A stretch of 22,808 nucleotides of DNA from an uncultured Roseburia sp. (lineage in GTDB: Bacteria; Bacillota_A; Clostridia; Lachnospirales; Lachnospiraceae), in the NCBI GenBank assembly GCA_900753715.1, contig CAAEAE010000150.1:1-22808 (forward strand), in the 5' to 3' direction. The notes beneath the pieces are model-generated. The model saw nothing but the letters and a program-made list of their open reading frames with translations, did no database searches and was not told where the DNA came from. The position numbers were made by a program, and so were the translations under genes. This document shows positions 8,422 through 17,114 of the stretch, in pieces (within the stretch, counting starts at the first letter, position 1; every line of letters begins with the position of its first letter).

Positions 8422-9436
8422 TAGGAAGAATAAGACACTAGTCAGTGTAGTTGTTCCGGTATATAAGGTAGAAAAATATTTGGACAGGTGTGTAAAAAGT
8501 CTGGTTAATCAAACATATAAAGATATAGAAATCATTTTGGTAGATGATGGTTCACCAGACAGCTGTCCTGGATTATGCGATGAATATCGTAACAAATATG
8601 AAAATATACGTGTGGTACATAAGAAAAACGGCGGACTCAGCAGCGCGCGTAATGCAGGATTATCAGAGGCAAAGGGTGAGTATGTCGGCTTTGTAGACTC
8701 TGATGATGATGTAGATGTTCATATGTATGAGAGAATGTATCAGGTAATCACATCTGAAAAGGTAGATTTTGTCATGTCAGATTACATCCGTGTGTTAGAT
8801 GAAGGTAATCAGTATTTGAAAACACTGGATATACAAGAAGGGCGATATGATAAAGCAGCGATTAGAGAAAAAATATTTCCGCAACTGATTATGGGAGAGA
8901 ATCTGGAATATGGTCCGCTCTTATCTGTGTGGCATTGTCTATACCGAACAGAATTTCTAAAAGAGCATCAGCTGACTTTTGATGAAGAAGTGAGATGGTC
9001 TGAGGATAATATTTTCAGTGCATTTGCTGGATATTATGCAGACAGCTTTTATTATCTGAAGGGCGAAGGCCTTTACCACTATTATAATAATCCAGGAACG
9101 ATTACGACGGCGTACCGTCCGGGAGCATGGAATGTCTACTGCACGATGAACAGACACCTGCATCAGTTTTTTGATTCTGTTTCGGAATATGATTTCCAGA
9201 GGCAGTTAAAGCTGCATATGATTTTCTATGCCTGTAATTGCATGGGTCAGGTTGGACAAAGCGGTGAATCAAAAGAAAAGCAGATGGAAATCAGAAAGCG
9301 TATTCTTAATTCGCAGGAGCTAAAGGAGGCATTTGCTAAGTTTTCATTTCCAAAAGAATGGTCATGGAAATTAAAACTACAAGTGATGCTAATGAAACAC
9401 AAGTGGAAGAAGCTTTATTCTATACTGATTGGATAG
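8405..9436 (+). CDS. Glycosyltransferase, GT2 family (WcaA/EpsJ-like)
   Basis: This 343-residue GT2 enzyme has VPVYKVEKYL (17-26), VDDGSPD (46-52), GGLSSARNAG (76-85) and DSDDD (98-102). An Asp-Glu-rich RWSEDNIF carries the likely catalytic acidic pair at 200-201. The start ATG lies 17 bases inside the upstream gene. The nearest Shine-Dalgarno-like AAGGA (8386-8390) is about 14 bases away, so translation probably depends on ribosomes finishing the upstream GT4 gene. No later in-frame start precedes the first conserved strand. It is closely related in motif detail to the GT2 at 14235-15245. It is the first member of one of four adjacent GT2 pairs. The sugar is unknown. Confidence 0.88.
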   Translation: MSCLDNRKNKTLVSVVVPVYKVEKYLDRCVKSLVNQTYKDIEIILVDDGSPDSCPGLCDEYRNKYENIRVVHKKNGGLSSARNAGLSEAKGEYVGFVDSDDDVDVHMYERMYQVITSEKVDFVMSDYIRVLDEGNQYLKTLDIQEGRYDKAAIREKIFPQLIMGENLEYGPLLSVWHCLYRTEFLKEHQLTFDEEVRWSEDNIFSAFAGYYADSFYYLKGEGLYHYYNNPGTITTAYRPGAWNVYCTMNRHLHQFFDSVSEYDFQRQLKLHMIFYACNCMGQVGQSGESKEKQMEIRKRILNSQELKEAFAKFSFPKEWSWKLKLQVMLMKHKWKKLYSILIG

Positions 9437-9448
9437 AGGAGAGAAACA

Positions 9449-10429
9449 ATGTGTAAGATATCAATTATCATGCCAGTATATAACAAAGAAAAATACATAA
9501 AGAAAGCGATCGAATCCATCCTGAACCAGACATTCAAAGATTGGGAGATGCTTATCATAGATGACGGTTCAACGGATGATTCGCTTGCGGTGTGCAGGAT
9601 ATTCGAGGATCCAAGAATACATGTTATATCCACAGAAAATGGTGGAGTATCACATGCAAGGAATATCGGAGTTGATAAAGCACAGGGTGAATATCTTACA
9701 TTTGTGGATGGAGATGATTATCTGGCAGCAGATTATCTGGAAAATCTCTACATAGAGACTTATGATATGATCATAGGCGGTTTGACCAAGGTAGATAAGG
9801 CTGGAAAGGTGTTAGCTTCTGTAGTACCGGAATTAGAGAAAGAACAGCGAATGGAGAAGATAGCACCTTTCTTTTACAAGGAGCAGCTGACAACAGGGAT
9901 CTATGGATTTGTTGCGGGAAAAATGGTGAAGCGTTCGATTGTTACACAATATCAGATCCGATTCGACGAGAATATCCGTCTCGCTGAAGACTATGATTTC
10001 TTTTTAAAGATTTATGCAAAGATTGAGAGTATCTACTTTACAAAGGCAACTGGATATTATTATATACAGGAAACGGAGAATTCGGCGATTGTACTGGATG
10101 ACAGCAAGATTGACTTTTTTACACAGATAGAGATTCAGAGAAAAACAAGACAGTTCCTCGAAGATAAAAAGTGTTTTCATAAAGAAAATGAAGCCATGTA
10201 TCTGGAGCGGATGACAGGATATGTCTATACGATTTTTCTGAATCAGAAACAGGTACGATATAGAGAGATTCGTACAACAGCAAAACGTTTGAAGCAACTT
10301 GTTCCTGTGGTATCCCCAAAGTGCAGCGGTTTGCAGAAGATATTTATGGGACTATATAAAAGAAACTGTTATATGCTTATGTACTTATATTTAAAGATGA
10401 AAAAGGCAATGAGCAGACACGGAGGATGA
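9449..10429 (+). CDS. Glycosyltransferase, GT2 family
   Basis: This 326-residue GT2 enzyme has IMPVYNKEKYI (7-17), IDDGSTDDS (37-45), GGVSHARNIG and a DGDD metal site (87-90) in place of the usual DSDD. RLAEDYDFFLK has Glu180 and Asp181 as the probable catalytic pair. GAGGAGAG at about 9435-9442 supplies a strong ribosome binding site. The DGDD variant keeps the aspartates needed for metal binding, so the enzyme should be active. The protein ends with a basic tail (KMKKAMSRHGG) that could help membrane association. It is the second member of the first GT2 pair and sits just before the pyruvyl transferase gene. Confidence 0.88.
   Translation: MCKISIIMPVYNKEKYIKKAIESILNQTFKDWEMLIIDDGSTDDSLAVCRIFEDPRIHVISTENGGVSHARNIGVDKAQGEYLTFVDGDDYLAADYLENLYIETYDMIIGGLTKVDKAGKVLASVVPELEKEQRMEKIAPFFYKEQLTTGIYGFVAGKMVKRSIVTQYQIRFDENIRLAEDYDFFLKIYAKIESIYFTKATGYYYIQETENSAIVLDDSKIDFFTQIEIQRKTRQFLEDKKCFHKENEAMYLERMTGYVYTIFLNQKQVRYREIRTTAKRLKQLVPVVSPKCSGLQKIFMGLYKRNCYMLMYLYLKMKKAMSRHGG
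10421..10425 (+). promoter_or_regulatory. Ribosome binding site selecting ATG 10432
   Basis: GGAGG at 10421-10425 is six bases before the ATG at 10432. The in-frame ATG at 10426 touches the site with no spacer and overlaps the upstream stop, so it is unlikely to be used. Confidence 0.6.
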
Positions 10430-10431
10430 AA

Positions 10432-11589
10432 ATGAAATTAGTAATGTACGCACATGGCGGCAGCAAAAACCATGGCTGCGAGGCAATTGTAAGAACAACT
10501 GCAAAGCTTTTAACAGAGATAGATTCCAAGCCGATTCTGTTATCCTACAAAAAGGAAGAAGACGAAGCCTATGGGTTACACCAATTTGTTGAGATCAGAC
10601 AGGAACTGCATGAGATTAATAAGAAGTCACCGGATTTTATGCTGGCATATCTGCGACAAAAGCTGTTTCATGATTATCACAGAATGGATGCGCTGATGCA
10701 CAAAAAAGCGATCAATGAGCTTCCAGCCATCGATGCTGCTTTATTTATCGGAGGCGATAATTATTGTTATTCCGATGTGAAGAACTATGCACCGATCAAT
10801 GACTATATGCAAAAGAAAGCAAAGAAACTGGTGTTGTGGGGAACATCGGTGGAGCCTGAACTGTTAGAGGATAAAGCGATTCGAGAGGACATCAAAAGGT
10901 TTGACTTAATTGTTGCAAGAGAAAGCATTTCCTTTGAATCCTTGAAGAAAGTAAATGGAAATACCATCCTTTTGCCGGATCCGGCATTTCATCTTCAGTG
11001 CGAAAAAGTTGAACTACCAGAAGGATTTGTGAAAGAAAATACCATTGGCATCAATCTAAGCCCATTGATTATCGAACATGAGAAAGAAAAGGGATGTGTA
11101 TTAGCCAATTATGAGAATCTGATGGAGTATATCATCAAAGAGACTGATTGTCAGATTGCACTGATTCCACATGTCGTATGGGAGTCTAATGATGACAGAA
11201 AGCCATTAAGACAGCTATATGAAAAATATAAGGAAACAGGCAGAGTAGTACTTGTAGAGGACCATAACTGTATGGCACAAAAGTACATTATCAGCAAGTG
11301 CAGAATGTTTGTAGGAGCCAGAACGCATGCGACGATTGCAGCTTATTCAACCTGCGTGCCAACGCTTGTTGTGGGATATTCTGTAAAGGCAAGAGGAATT
11401 GCAAGAGATCTGTTTGGAACAGAAGAGAAGTATGTGATTCCGGCACAGTCACTTAGCAACACCGGGCAGTTACAAGAGACATTCCGGTGGATTAGAATGC
11501 ATGAACAGGATATTCGAAGCCAGTTAATGCAAAGACAGGCAGAGTACAAAGAATACCAGAATGCATATGCAGAGGATTTGAGAAGATGA
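10432..11589 (+). CDS. Polysaccharide pyruvyl transferase family protein
   Basis: This 385-residue protein of the polysaccharide pyruvyl transferase family (CsaB/WcaK-like, GT-B-like fold) should add a pyruvate ketal from phosphoenolpyruvate to a sugar, giving the polymer negative charge. Visible landmarks are GGSKNHGCEAIV near the N-terminus (9-20), LFIGGDN (104-110), FDLIVARESIS, LPDPAF, the strand NTIGINLSPLI, LIPHVVW, and GARTHATIAAY (from 295), whose Arg-Thr-His is a family hallmark. It has no membrane segment, so it acts in the cytosol before export. It separates two GT2 pairs. Its stop codon overlaps the next start by four bases (ATGA). Some family members have other roles, such as S-layer anchor pyruvylation, so the exact target is not fixed. 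Confidence 0.88.
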   Translation: MKLVMYAHGGSKNHGCEAIVRTTAKLLTEIDSKPILLSYKKEEDEAYGLHQFVEIRQELHEINKKSPDFMLAYLRQKLFHDYHRMDALMHKKAINELPAIDAALFIGGDNYCYSDVKNYAPINDYMQKKAKKLVLWGTSVEPELLEDKAIREDIKRFDLIVARESISFESLKKVNGNTILLPDPAFHLQCEKVELPEGFVKENTIGINLSPLIIEHEKEKGCVLANYENLMEYIIKETDCQIALIPHVVWESNDDRKPLRQLYEKYKETGRVVLVEDHNCMAQKYIISKCRMFVGARTHATIAAYSTCVPTLVVGYSVKARGIARDLFGTEEKYVIPAQSLSNTGQLQETFRWIRMHEQDIRSQLMQRQAEYKEYQNAYAEDLRR

Positions 11590-12584
11590 AGATAGAAAAT
11601 GAATTGGTGAGTGTCATCATTCCCATTTACAATGTAGAAAAATACCTTGCGGCATGTATTGAATCTGTTCAAAAACAGACCTATCACAATCTGGAGATGA
11701 TATTGATTGATGATGGTTCTACAGATGGAAGTGGTAAAATATGTGATGAATACGCAAAAACAGACAATAGAATAACAGTAATACATCAGGTGAATCATGG
11801 AATCTCCCAGGTTCGAAACAGAGGAGTAAAAGAAGCAAGAGGCACTTACATTTTCTGGATAGATAGTGATGATTATGTTAGTGAAAGCATTGTAGAAGAA
11901 CTGTATCATAACCTGATAGAACAGAATGCAGAGATGTCTATTTGTAATTATACACAGGGGAGTGAAAGAACATATACATTTGTTCATCAAGAGGAAGAAA
12001 GGTTAGAAGTATTTGATGCCAGAGAAGGGTTAGAGCGAATCTATAAGAATCACCATTATTCATTTATTATGGCAGCTTCCTGGGCTAAACTGATTAAGAA
12101 ATCGCTATATGAGGGATGCGAGTACCCGGAAGGAAAGATATTTGAAGATATCTATATGAGTCATAAGCTCATCAGCAAGTGCAAAAGGATTGTATATACA
12201 AACAAAACCATGTATTATTATTATCAGTGGCCGGAAAGTATTCTAGGAAAAAAGCTTTACATAGAAAAGCTTGATTATCTGGGAGCATTTGAAGAAAGGA
12301 TTCATTTCTTTAAGAAACTTGGATATGCCGAATTGGTGGAGAAGGCAAGAATTCAGTATCTGCATTCACTGATCTGGGAATATTCGAGGGCAAAGGATAT
12401 CTTGCATAACAAAGAAATGGTAAAACATATAAAGAGAGAATACAGAAAGTATTATACATTCGGAACTGAGAACAAAGAGGTAGAAAATGAAACAAAGGGA
12501 TATATGTTGAAGTTCTACTTATCACCGTTCTTGCTTGATTTTATGGGAAAAGTAAAGGGAAAACTAAAAGGAAAACTAAGATGA
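11586..12584 (+). CDS. Glycosyltransferase, GT2 family
   Basis: This 332-residue GT2 enzyme has IIPIYNVEKYL (11-21), IDDGSTDGSGKICDEY (41-56), HGISQVRNRG and DSDD (93-96). KIFEDIYMSHK carries Glu187 and Asp188 as the probable catalytic pair. The start overlaps the pyruvyl transferase stop as ATGA, a classic coupled arrangement. The last residues form a short basic repeat (KVKGKLKGKLR), probably a membrane-surface anchor. The underlying AAAGG-rich DNA also serves as ribosome binding site for the following gene, which again overlaps by four bases. It is the first member of the second GT2 pair. The donor is unknown. Confidence 0.88.
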   Translation: MKIENELVSVIIPIYNVEKYLAACIESVQKQTYHNLEMILIDDGSTDGSGKICDEYAKTDNRITVIHQVNHGISQVRNRGVKEARGTYIFWIDSDDYVSESIVEELYHNLIEQNAEMSICNYTQGSERTYTFVHQEEERLEVFDAREGLERIYKNHHYSFIMAASWAKLIKKSLYEGCEYPEGKIFEDIYMSHKLISKCKRIVYTNKTMYYYYQWPESILGKKLYIEKLDYLGAFEERIHFFKKLGYAELVEKARIQYLHSLIWEYSRAKDILHNKEMVKHIKREYRKYYTFGTENKEVENETKGYMLKFYLSPFLLDFMGKVKGKLKGKLR

Positions 12585-13552
12585 CAAAACCATTAGTTAG
12601 TATTATCACTCCTTGTTATAATGGAGAAGCATTCTTAAAACGATATTTTGAATCTATACTGAATCAGACGTATCCGAATCTGGAACTGATATTTATCAAT
12701 GATGGTTCTACGGACCGGACAGAAGAAATAGCACTTTCGTATCGGGAAAGGTTGGAAAAACGAGGAATAACATATATATACGAAAAACAGGAAAATGCAG
12801 GGCAGGCAGCAGCATTGAATCGTGGATTGAAGTTATTTACAGGGGAGTACCTCACATGGCCAGATTCGGATGATGAAATGGTTTCGGATGCGGTAGAGAA
12901 GAAAGTAGATTATTTGGAGCAACATCCAGACTATGGATTCTGTATATGTAAAACAAAAGTGGTAAATGAAAATAATCCAGAAATGAAATGTGGATATTAT
13001 GAACGAATGAAACCAGAAGGAGAAGATTATTTATTTGAAGACATTTTGTTTCTAAGAAATATATATTTTGCTCCCGGTGCTTATATGGTAAGAAGTGAAG
13101 AGCTGCTTGAAGTATTGCCAGACAGAGAGATTTATACTGGAAAAGGTGGACAAAATGCACAGGTACTGTTGCCGATGGCGTACAGTTACAAATGCGGATA
13201 TATGGATGATATATTATATTTGTATTACATCAGAGAAGAAAGTCATTCACATAGTATTACAGATTCAAAAAAGGTAATACAACAGCTTGAATATTATGAA
13301 ACTATTTTACTTGAAACGTTAAAAAAGATGGGAAATGATATATACGAGAAGTACGAGGGGAAAATAAAATGTTTTTATGCAGCAAGAAAGTTTGGAAATG
13401 CAGTTGATACAAGGGATAGAGAGTTTATTAGAAAAGAGTATTTAGAGATGCAAAAGCAAAATTTTTACATTCCATTTAAAACAAAATTACTCTATATAAA
13501 GTCAACCAATCGTATTTTAAAATCAATAGTAGATAAAGTAAAAGGGAGATAG
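12581..13552 (+). CDS. Glycosyltransferase, GT2 family
   Basis: This 323-residue GT2 enzyme has ITPCYNGEAFL (9-19), INDGSTDRTEE (39-49) with Asn in place of the first Asp of DDGS, ENAGQAAALNRG (71-82) and DSDD (95-98). The QAAALN loop differs from the SSARN loop of its neighbours and puts it in another GT2 subgroup. It lacks the ED pair found in the EpsJ-like genes; GGQNAQ lies in about that place, which may be the acceptor-side variant. AAAGGA just upstream and an ATGA overlap couple it to the preceding gene. The C-terminus is basic. It is the second member of the second GT2 pair and is followed by an acyltransferase gene. Confidence 0.87.
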   Translation: MTKPLVSIITPCYNGEAFLKRYFESILNQTYPNLELIFINDGSTDRTEEIALSYRERLEKRGITYIYEKQENAGQAAALNRGLKLFTGEYLTWPDSDDEMVSDAVEKKVDYLEQHPDYGFCICKTKVVNENNPEMKCGYYERMKPEGEDYLFEDILFLRNIYFAPGAYMVRSEELLEVLPDREIYTGKGGQNAQVLLPMAYSYKCGYMDDILYLYYIREESHSHSITDSKKVIQQLEYYETILLETLKKMGNDIYEKYEGKIKCFYAARKFGNAVDTRDREFIRKEYLEMQKQNFYIPFKTKLLYIKSTNRILKSIVDKVKGR

Positions 13553-13553
13553 A

Positions 13554-14219
13554 ATGTTTTTTAGAGTGAGCGATAGATTAAAAATGTGGGCAAATATAAA
13601 TATACATCGTTATATTTACTATAATTATTTCTGTAAAAAGGTAAAACGAAATGGAAATGGAAAAATCGTTCCGTTTAAAAATGTTATCATTGACCTTGCA
13701 TCAGATTCCAGGATTATTATTGAAGGCAATGGAAATGTTGAGATAGGAACCAATAAATTAAAAGGTTCAAAAGAGGAGGCACACGTAAGATTGCGAGAGG
13801 GGGCTGTCTGGAAAGTTAAAAATGGCTGTAATCTTGCATATGGTGTGACGGTGGAACTTTTGAAACAGGCAGAATTTGAAACAGGTTTTTTTACAATGAA
13901 TACAAATAGTACACTGATTGCTGCAAAAAAAATTACAATAGGGGAAGATGTGATGATTTCCCGTGGTGTAACGATTTATGATAGTGATTTTCATCCAATA
14001 GAGAAGAATGGAGAAAATATCAATTCAGAAAAAGAAATATGGATTGGAAACCATGTATGGATTGGAGCAAATGCTACAATATTAAAGGGCGTCGAAATTG
14101 GGGAGGGTTCCATTGTTTCTGCTGAAACATTAGTGACAAATCGAGTAGGAAATCAGATAATCATATGTAATGAAAAAAGAAACTTTGTATTACATGAAAA
14201 TATAACATGGCATAGATAG
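13554..14219 (+). CDS. Hexapeptide-repeat (LbH) acyltransferase
   Basis: This 221-residue protein has a basic N-terminus (1-35) followed by left-handed beta-helix repeats. These run through IIIEGNGNVEIG and, after a break, ITIGEDVMISRGVTIYDSDFHPI and IWIGNHVWIGANATILKGVEIGEGS. DSDFHPI, with His147, matches the catalytic-His region of the NodL/LacA/maltose O-acetyltransferase group. It most likely O-acetylates a sugar of the glycan from acetyl-CoA in the cytosol. AGGGAG at about 13543-13548 precedes the ATG by five bases. Local base composition is strikingly AT-rich: a hand count of 13561-13620 gives 16 G+C of 60. It lies between the second and third GT2 pairs. Acyl group and target sugar are unknown. 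Confidence 0.82.
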   Translation: MFFRVSDRLKMWANINIHRYIYYNYFCKKVKRNGNGKIVPFKNVIIDLASDSRIIIEGNGNVEIGTNKLKGSKEEAHVRLREGAVWKVKNGCNLAYGVTVELLKQAEFETGFFTMNTNSTLIAAKKITIGEDVMISRGVTIYDSDFHPIEKNGENINSEKEIWIGNHVWIGANATILKGVEIGEGSIVSAETLVTNRVGNQIIICNEKRNFVLHENITWHR

Positions 14220-14234
14220 AAAAGGGCAGGATAG

Positions 14235-15245
14235 ATGAAAAGAAAACTGATTTCAATCATTATTCCAGTATATAAAACCGAGCAGTATTTAAAAAGGTGT
14301 GTTGATAGTGTATTAAATCAGACCTACCAGGAGTTAGAATGCATCCTAGTAGACGATGGCTCACCAGATGAAGCTGGAAAAATATGTGATGAATATAAGA
14401 AAAAAGATGCACGTATAAAGGTTATTCACAAAGAAAATGGCGGACTATCGTCTGCCAGAAACGCAGGACTTGATATTGCAAAAGGAGACTATATTGGATT
14501 TGTGGATAGTGATGATTTTATACACCCCCAAATGTATGAAATGTTGGTAGATGTTTTAGAAAAAACAGAGAGCGGAATGAGTTGTTGTGAAAGCACGAGT
14601 TGTCAGGTTAACGAATCTATTGCAAAAACAAGTTATAAAATAGAAAATATACTAGATGACGTAAAGGTATATCGCTCAGATGAGATTATTTCTAGTTATC
14701 CGCACATGTATCAAAAGATGTTTGTTATCGTGATGACAAAATTGTATAAAAGAGAAATATTTAATGCATTGCGTTTTGATGAGGGTAAAATATACGAAGA
14801 TAATCTGATTTATCTGCAATCCGTTTATAATGCGGGAAAGTGTGCGGTATTTCCTGCAAAATTGTATTATTATGTCATGTCTGATGACAGTATTACTCGA
14901 AGCGGATTTTCCTCAAAGAAACTTGCAGACATTGATGTTCAGATAAAATTTATTGATTTTTTCAGAAAACATCAGTATTGGAAACAGGCCAATATATCTG
15001 AAAAAAGATATTTGGATAAAGTATTGTTTTATACTTATTTTTCTGCCAATCAGGAAGATCCTGATTCAAAACAAAAGATGAAGGTATATCGAAAAGGATT
15101 ATTGTCAGAAAAAAAGAGTATTTGGAAAAATCCCAAAATTCACCGGCTTTTGAAATTGGCTTTTTTGGTATTTTGTATAAATACAAAAATATCCAAATAT
15201 TTTTACATCCTTTATGATAGATATGGAAGAGAGGAGGATGCGTGA
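14235..15245 (+). CDS. Glycosyltransferase, GT2 family (EpsJ-like)
   Basis: This 336-residue GT2 enzyme has IIPVYKTEQYLKRC (9-22), VDDGSPDEAGKICDEY (39-54), GGLSSARNAG (69-78) and DSDD (91-94). KIYEDNLIYLQ supplies Glu188 and Asp189. Its N-terminal half is very like that of the GT2 at 8405-9436, suggesting the same class of reaction or an old duplication. The C-terminal 30 residues are hydrophobic and aromatic (LLKLAFLVFCIN and beyond) and may form a membrane-associated helix. AGGA upstream gives a modest ribosome binding site. The stop codon's last base is the first base of the next ATG. It is the first member of the third GT2 pair. Confidence 0.88.
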   Translation: MKRKLISIIIPVYKTEQYLKRCVDSVLNQTYQELECILVDDGSPDEAGKICDEYKKKDARIKVIHKENGGLSSARNAGLDIAKGDYIGFVDSDDFIHPQMYEMLVDVLEKTESGMSCCESTSCQVNESIAKTSYKIENILDDVKVYRSDEIISSYPHMYQKMFVIVMTKLYKREIFNALRFDEGKIYEDNLIYLQSVYNAGKCAVFPAKLYYYVMSDDSITRSGFSSKKLADIDVQIKFIDFFRKHQYWKQANISEKRYLDKVLFYTYFSANQEDPDSKQKMKVYRKGLLSEKKSIWKNPKIHRLLKLAFLVFCINTKISKYFYILYDRYGREEDA

Positions 15246-16249
15246 TGCAAGGGTTAGTTAGTATTGTTGTTCCTGTCTATAATTCAGAAAAAACAATAGA
15301 CAGATGCATAAAAAGCATTCTGAATCAAACATATTCAGCCGTAGAAATTATTTTGATTGATGATGGTTCTACAGATTCCAGTCGTAAAATCTGTCAAAAG
15401 TATATAGATTCTAAGGATATTCATTATTATTATCAAGAAAACAAAGGTGTTTCAGCAGCACGCAATTATGGAATTCAATTGTGCCATGGTGAGATGATAG
15501 GCTTTATCGATAGCGATGATTATGTGAAACCTACATATATAGAAGAATTATATGATGAAACTGTTGATTTATCTCTTTGTTCCTGTGCAGATACTTTAGA
15601 GGATGGAAAGGTAATAAAAAAGTCAGAGACTCCGATGGAGGGGGTTTATGATAAAATAAATCTGGATTTTATAGAAGTTTATAAAACTGGATTATTAGGC
15701 GTTTGCTGGGGAAAGCTTTTTAAGAAATCATTGCTCCAGGAGTTAGAGTTTAACGAAAACTTGATGGTTTGTGAAGATACTCTTTTGGTGAATCAGTATT
15801 ATGCAAAAGCACAAAAGATAAAGTTTGTAAAAAACATTAATTATTTATATACAGTTGGAAATGCAAATTCCCTGAATAATTCAAAGTACTCTATCAAGCT
15901 GTTAGACATGCATAGAATGGCAAATGAAGAAGCGCTGAAGTGTTTAAAAGAAGATGGAACATTTACAAAGAAAGACCTGAATTTTAAACGTGATTTGTTT
16001 CTAATGTATTATGCAGATTATTTTTATTATTATCTTTTTCAATCAACAGATAAATGGAAGATGCGAAAAAAAATATTATCAGAGTTATATCAAAAGGTAT
16101 ATTTCAAAGAATTAGAAGCACAGATACATAAAATTCTTGCTACGGAAAGTAAAAAATACAGAAAAATTTTACTGCTAAAAAAACCATCTGTGGAGCTTTT
16201 TATATGTCAGATTATAAAACAATGTCAAAAGAGAAAGGATAAAAAATAA
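15245..16249 (+). CDS. Glycosyltransferase, GT2 family (EpsJ-like)
   Basis: This 334-residue GT2 enzyme has VVPVYNSEKTI (8-18), IDDGSTDSSRKIC (38-50), GVSAARNYG (68-76) and DSDD (89-92). MVCEDTLLVNQ carries Glu177 and Asp178. Two starts are possible: GTG at 15242 and ATG at 15245. AGGAGG at 15232-15237 is seven bases from the ATG and four from the GTG, so ATG is preferred. The C-terminal quarter is rich in Lys, Tyr and Phe, consistent with lying on the membrane. It is the second member of the third GT2 pair and is followed by the exporter permease. The donor is unknown. Confidence 0.88.
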   Translation: MQGLVSIVVPVYNSEKTIDRCIKSILNQTYSAVEIILIDDGSTDSSRKICQKYIDSKDIHYYYQENKGVSAARNYGIQLCHGEMIGFIDSDDYVKPTYIEELYDETVDLSLCSCADTLEDGKVIKKSETPMEGVYDKINLDFIEVYKTGLLGVCWGKLFKKSLLQELEFNENLMVCEDTLLVNQYYAKAQKIKFVKNINYLYTVGNANSLNNSKYSIKLLDMHRMANEEALKCLKEDGTFTKKDLNFKRDLFLMYYADYFYYYLFQSTDKWKMRKKILSELYQKVYFKELEAQIHKILATESKKYRKILLLKKPSVELFICQIIKQCQKRKDKK

Positions 16250-16250
16250 A

Positions 16251-17090
16251 GTGGAACAGAATTGGACAACTATTATAAAACCCAAAAACAAGCTAATGGA
16301 TCTCAAATTAAAAGAAATATGGCAGTATAGAGATCTGATTATGATGTTTGTAAAGAGAGATTTTAAGACACTGTATAAGCAGACGGTGTTAGGACCATTA
16401 TGGATTTTGATTACACCATTGTTAACAACTTTTATGCAGGTATTAGTGTTTGGAGGAATTGCTAATATATCAACGGATGGGATGCCACAGTTTGTATTTT
16501 ATATGGCAGGCAATACATTATGGCTATACTTTTCAAGCTGTTTAAACAAAACGGCAAATACGTTTGTGGGTAATGCAGGGGTATTTGGTAAGGTATATTT
16601 CCCAAGATTAGTAACTCCAATTTCAATTACCATCTCAGGTTTGATTTCATTTGCGGTGCAGTTTTCTATATTCGTAGCTGCAGTAATCTATTATGCCGTA
16701 AAAGGCAATATACATCCGAATGGTTATCTGCTGTTACTGCCAATTCTGATTATAGAACTGGCAATGCTTGGAATGGGATGTGGTATTATCATTTCAGCAC
16801 TTACAACGAAATATAGAGATTTAACGGTGCTGGTGGGATTTGGTGTTCAGTTGTGGATGTATGGCAGTGCAATTATTTTTCCGGTGTCCGCTGTACCAGA
16901 AAAATGGGGAAAACTGTTAATGTTAAATCCGGTTGTTCCAATCGTAGAGGCATTTCGTTATGGATTTACCGGAAGCGGTACATGGTCACCGATGTATCTT
17001 GCAATCAGTATGGGGATGACGGCAGTTATCATGTTTATTGGAATTGTAATATTCAATAAAGTTGAAAAAACTTTTATGGATACTGTATAA
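16251..17090 (+). CDS. wzm: ABC-2 type polysaccharide export permease (Wzm/TagG-like)
   Basis: This 279-residue integral membrane protein is the channel half of an ABC-2 polysaccharide exporter. It has a cytosolic N-terminus ending in YRDLIMMFVKRDFKTLYKQTVLGPLW, the interfacial helix and first segment typical of Wzm/TagG/RgpC. About six membrane segments follow, with the TKYRDLTVLVGFGVQLWMYGSAIIFP region conserved in this family. It should move a lipid-linked glycan across the membrane together with the ATPase at 17919-19199. The start is a GTG at 16251, with AAAGG about eleven bases upstream; the next in-frame ATG at 16296 would remove part of the conserved N-terminus. The partner ATPase gene is not adjacent, since a GT32 gene lies between them. 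The symbol reflects family only. Confidence 0.9.
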   Translation: MEQNWTTIIKPKNKLMDLKLKEIWQYRDLIMMFVKRDFKTLYKQTVLGPLWILITPLLTTFMQVLVFGGIANISTDGMPQFVFYMAGNTLWLYFSSCLNKTANTFVGNAGVFGKVYFPRLVTPISITISGLISFAVQFSIFVAAVIYYAVKGNIHPNGYLLLLPILIIELAMLGMGCGIIISALTTKYRDLTVLVGFGVQLWMYGSAIIFPVSAVPEKWGKLLMLNPVVPIVEAFRYGFTGSGTWSPMYLAISMGMTAVIMFIGIVIFNKVEKTFMDTV

Positions 17091-17114
17091 AAATAGCGAA
17101 AGAGAATTGTAAAG

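Noticed and set aside
11343..11990. Long minus-strand frame of 215 codons
   Set aside because: It lies antisense across the pyruvyl transferase and GT2 genes, which have clear family motifs. Its translation is rich in Cys, Ile, Tyr and Phe without any domain, as expected for a shadow of AT-rich coding DNA.
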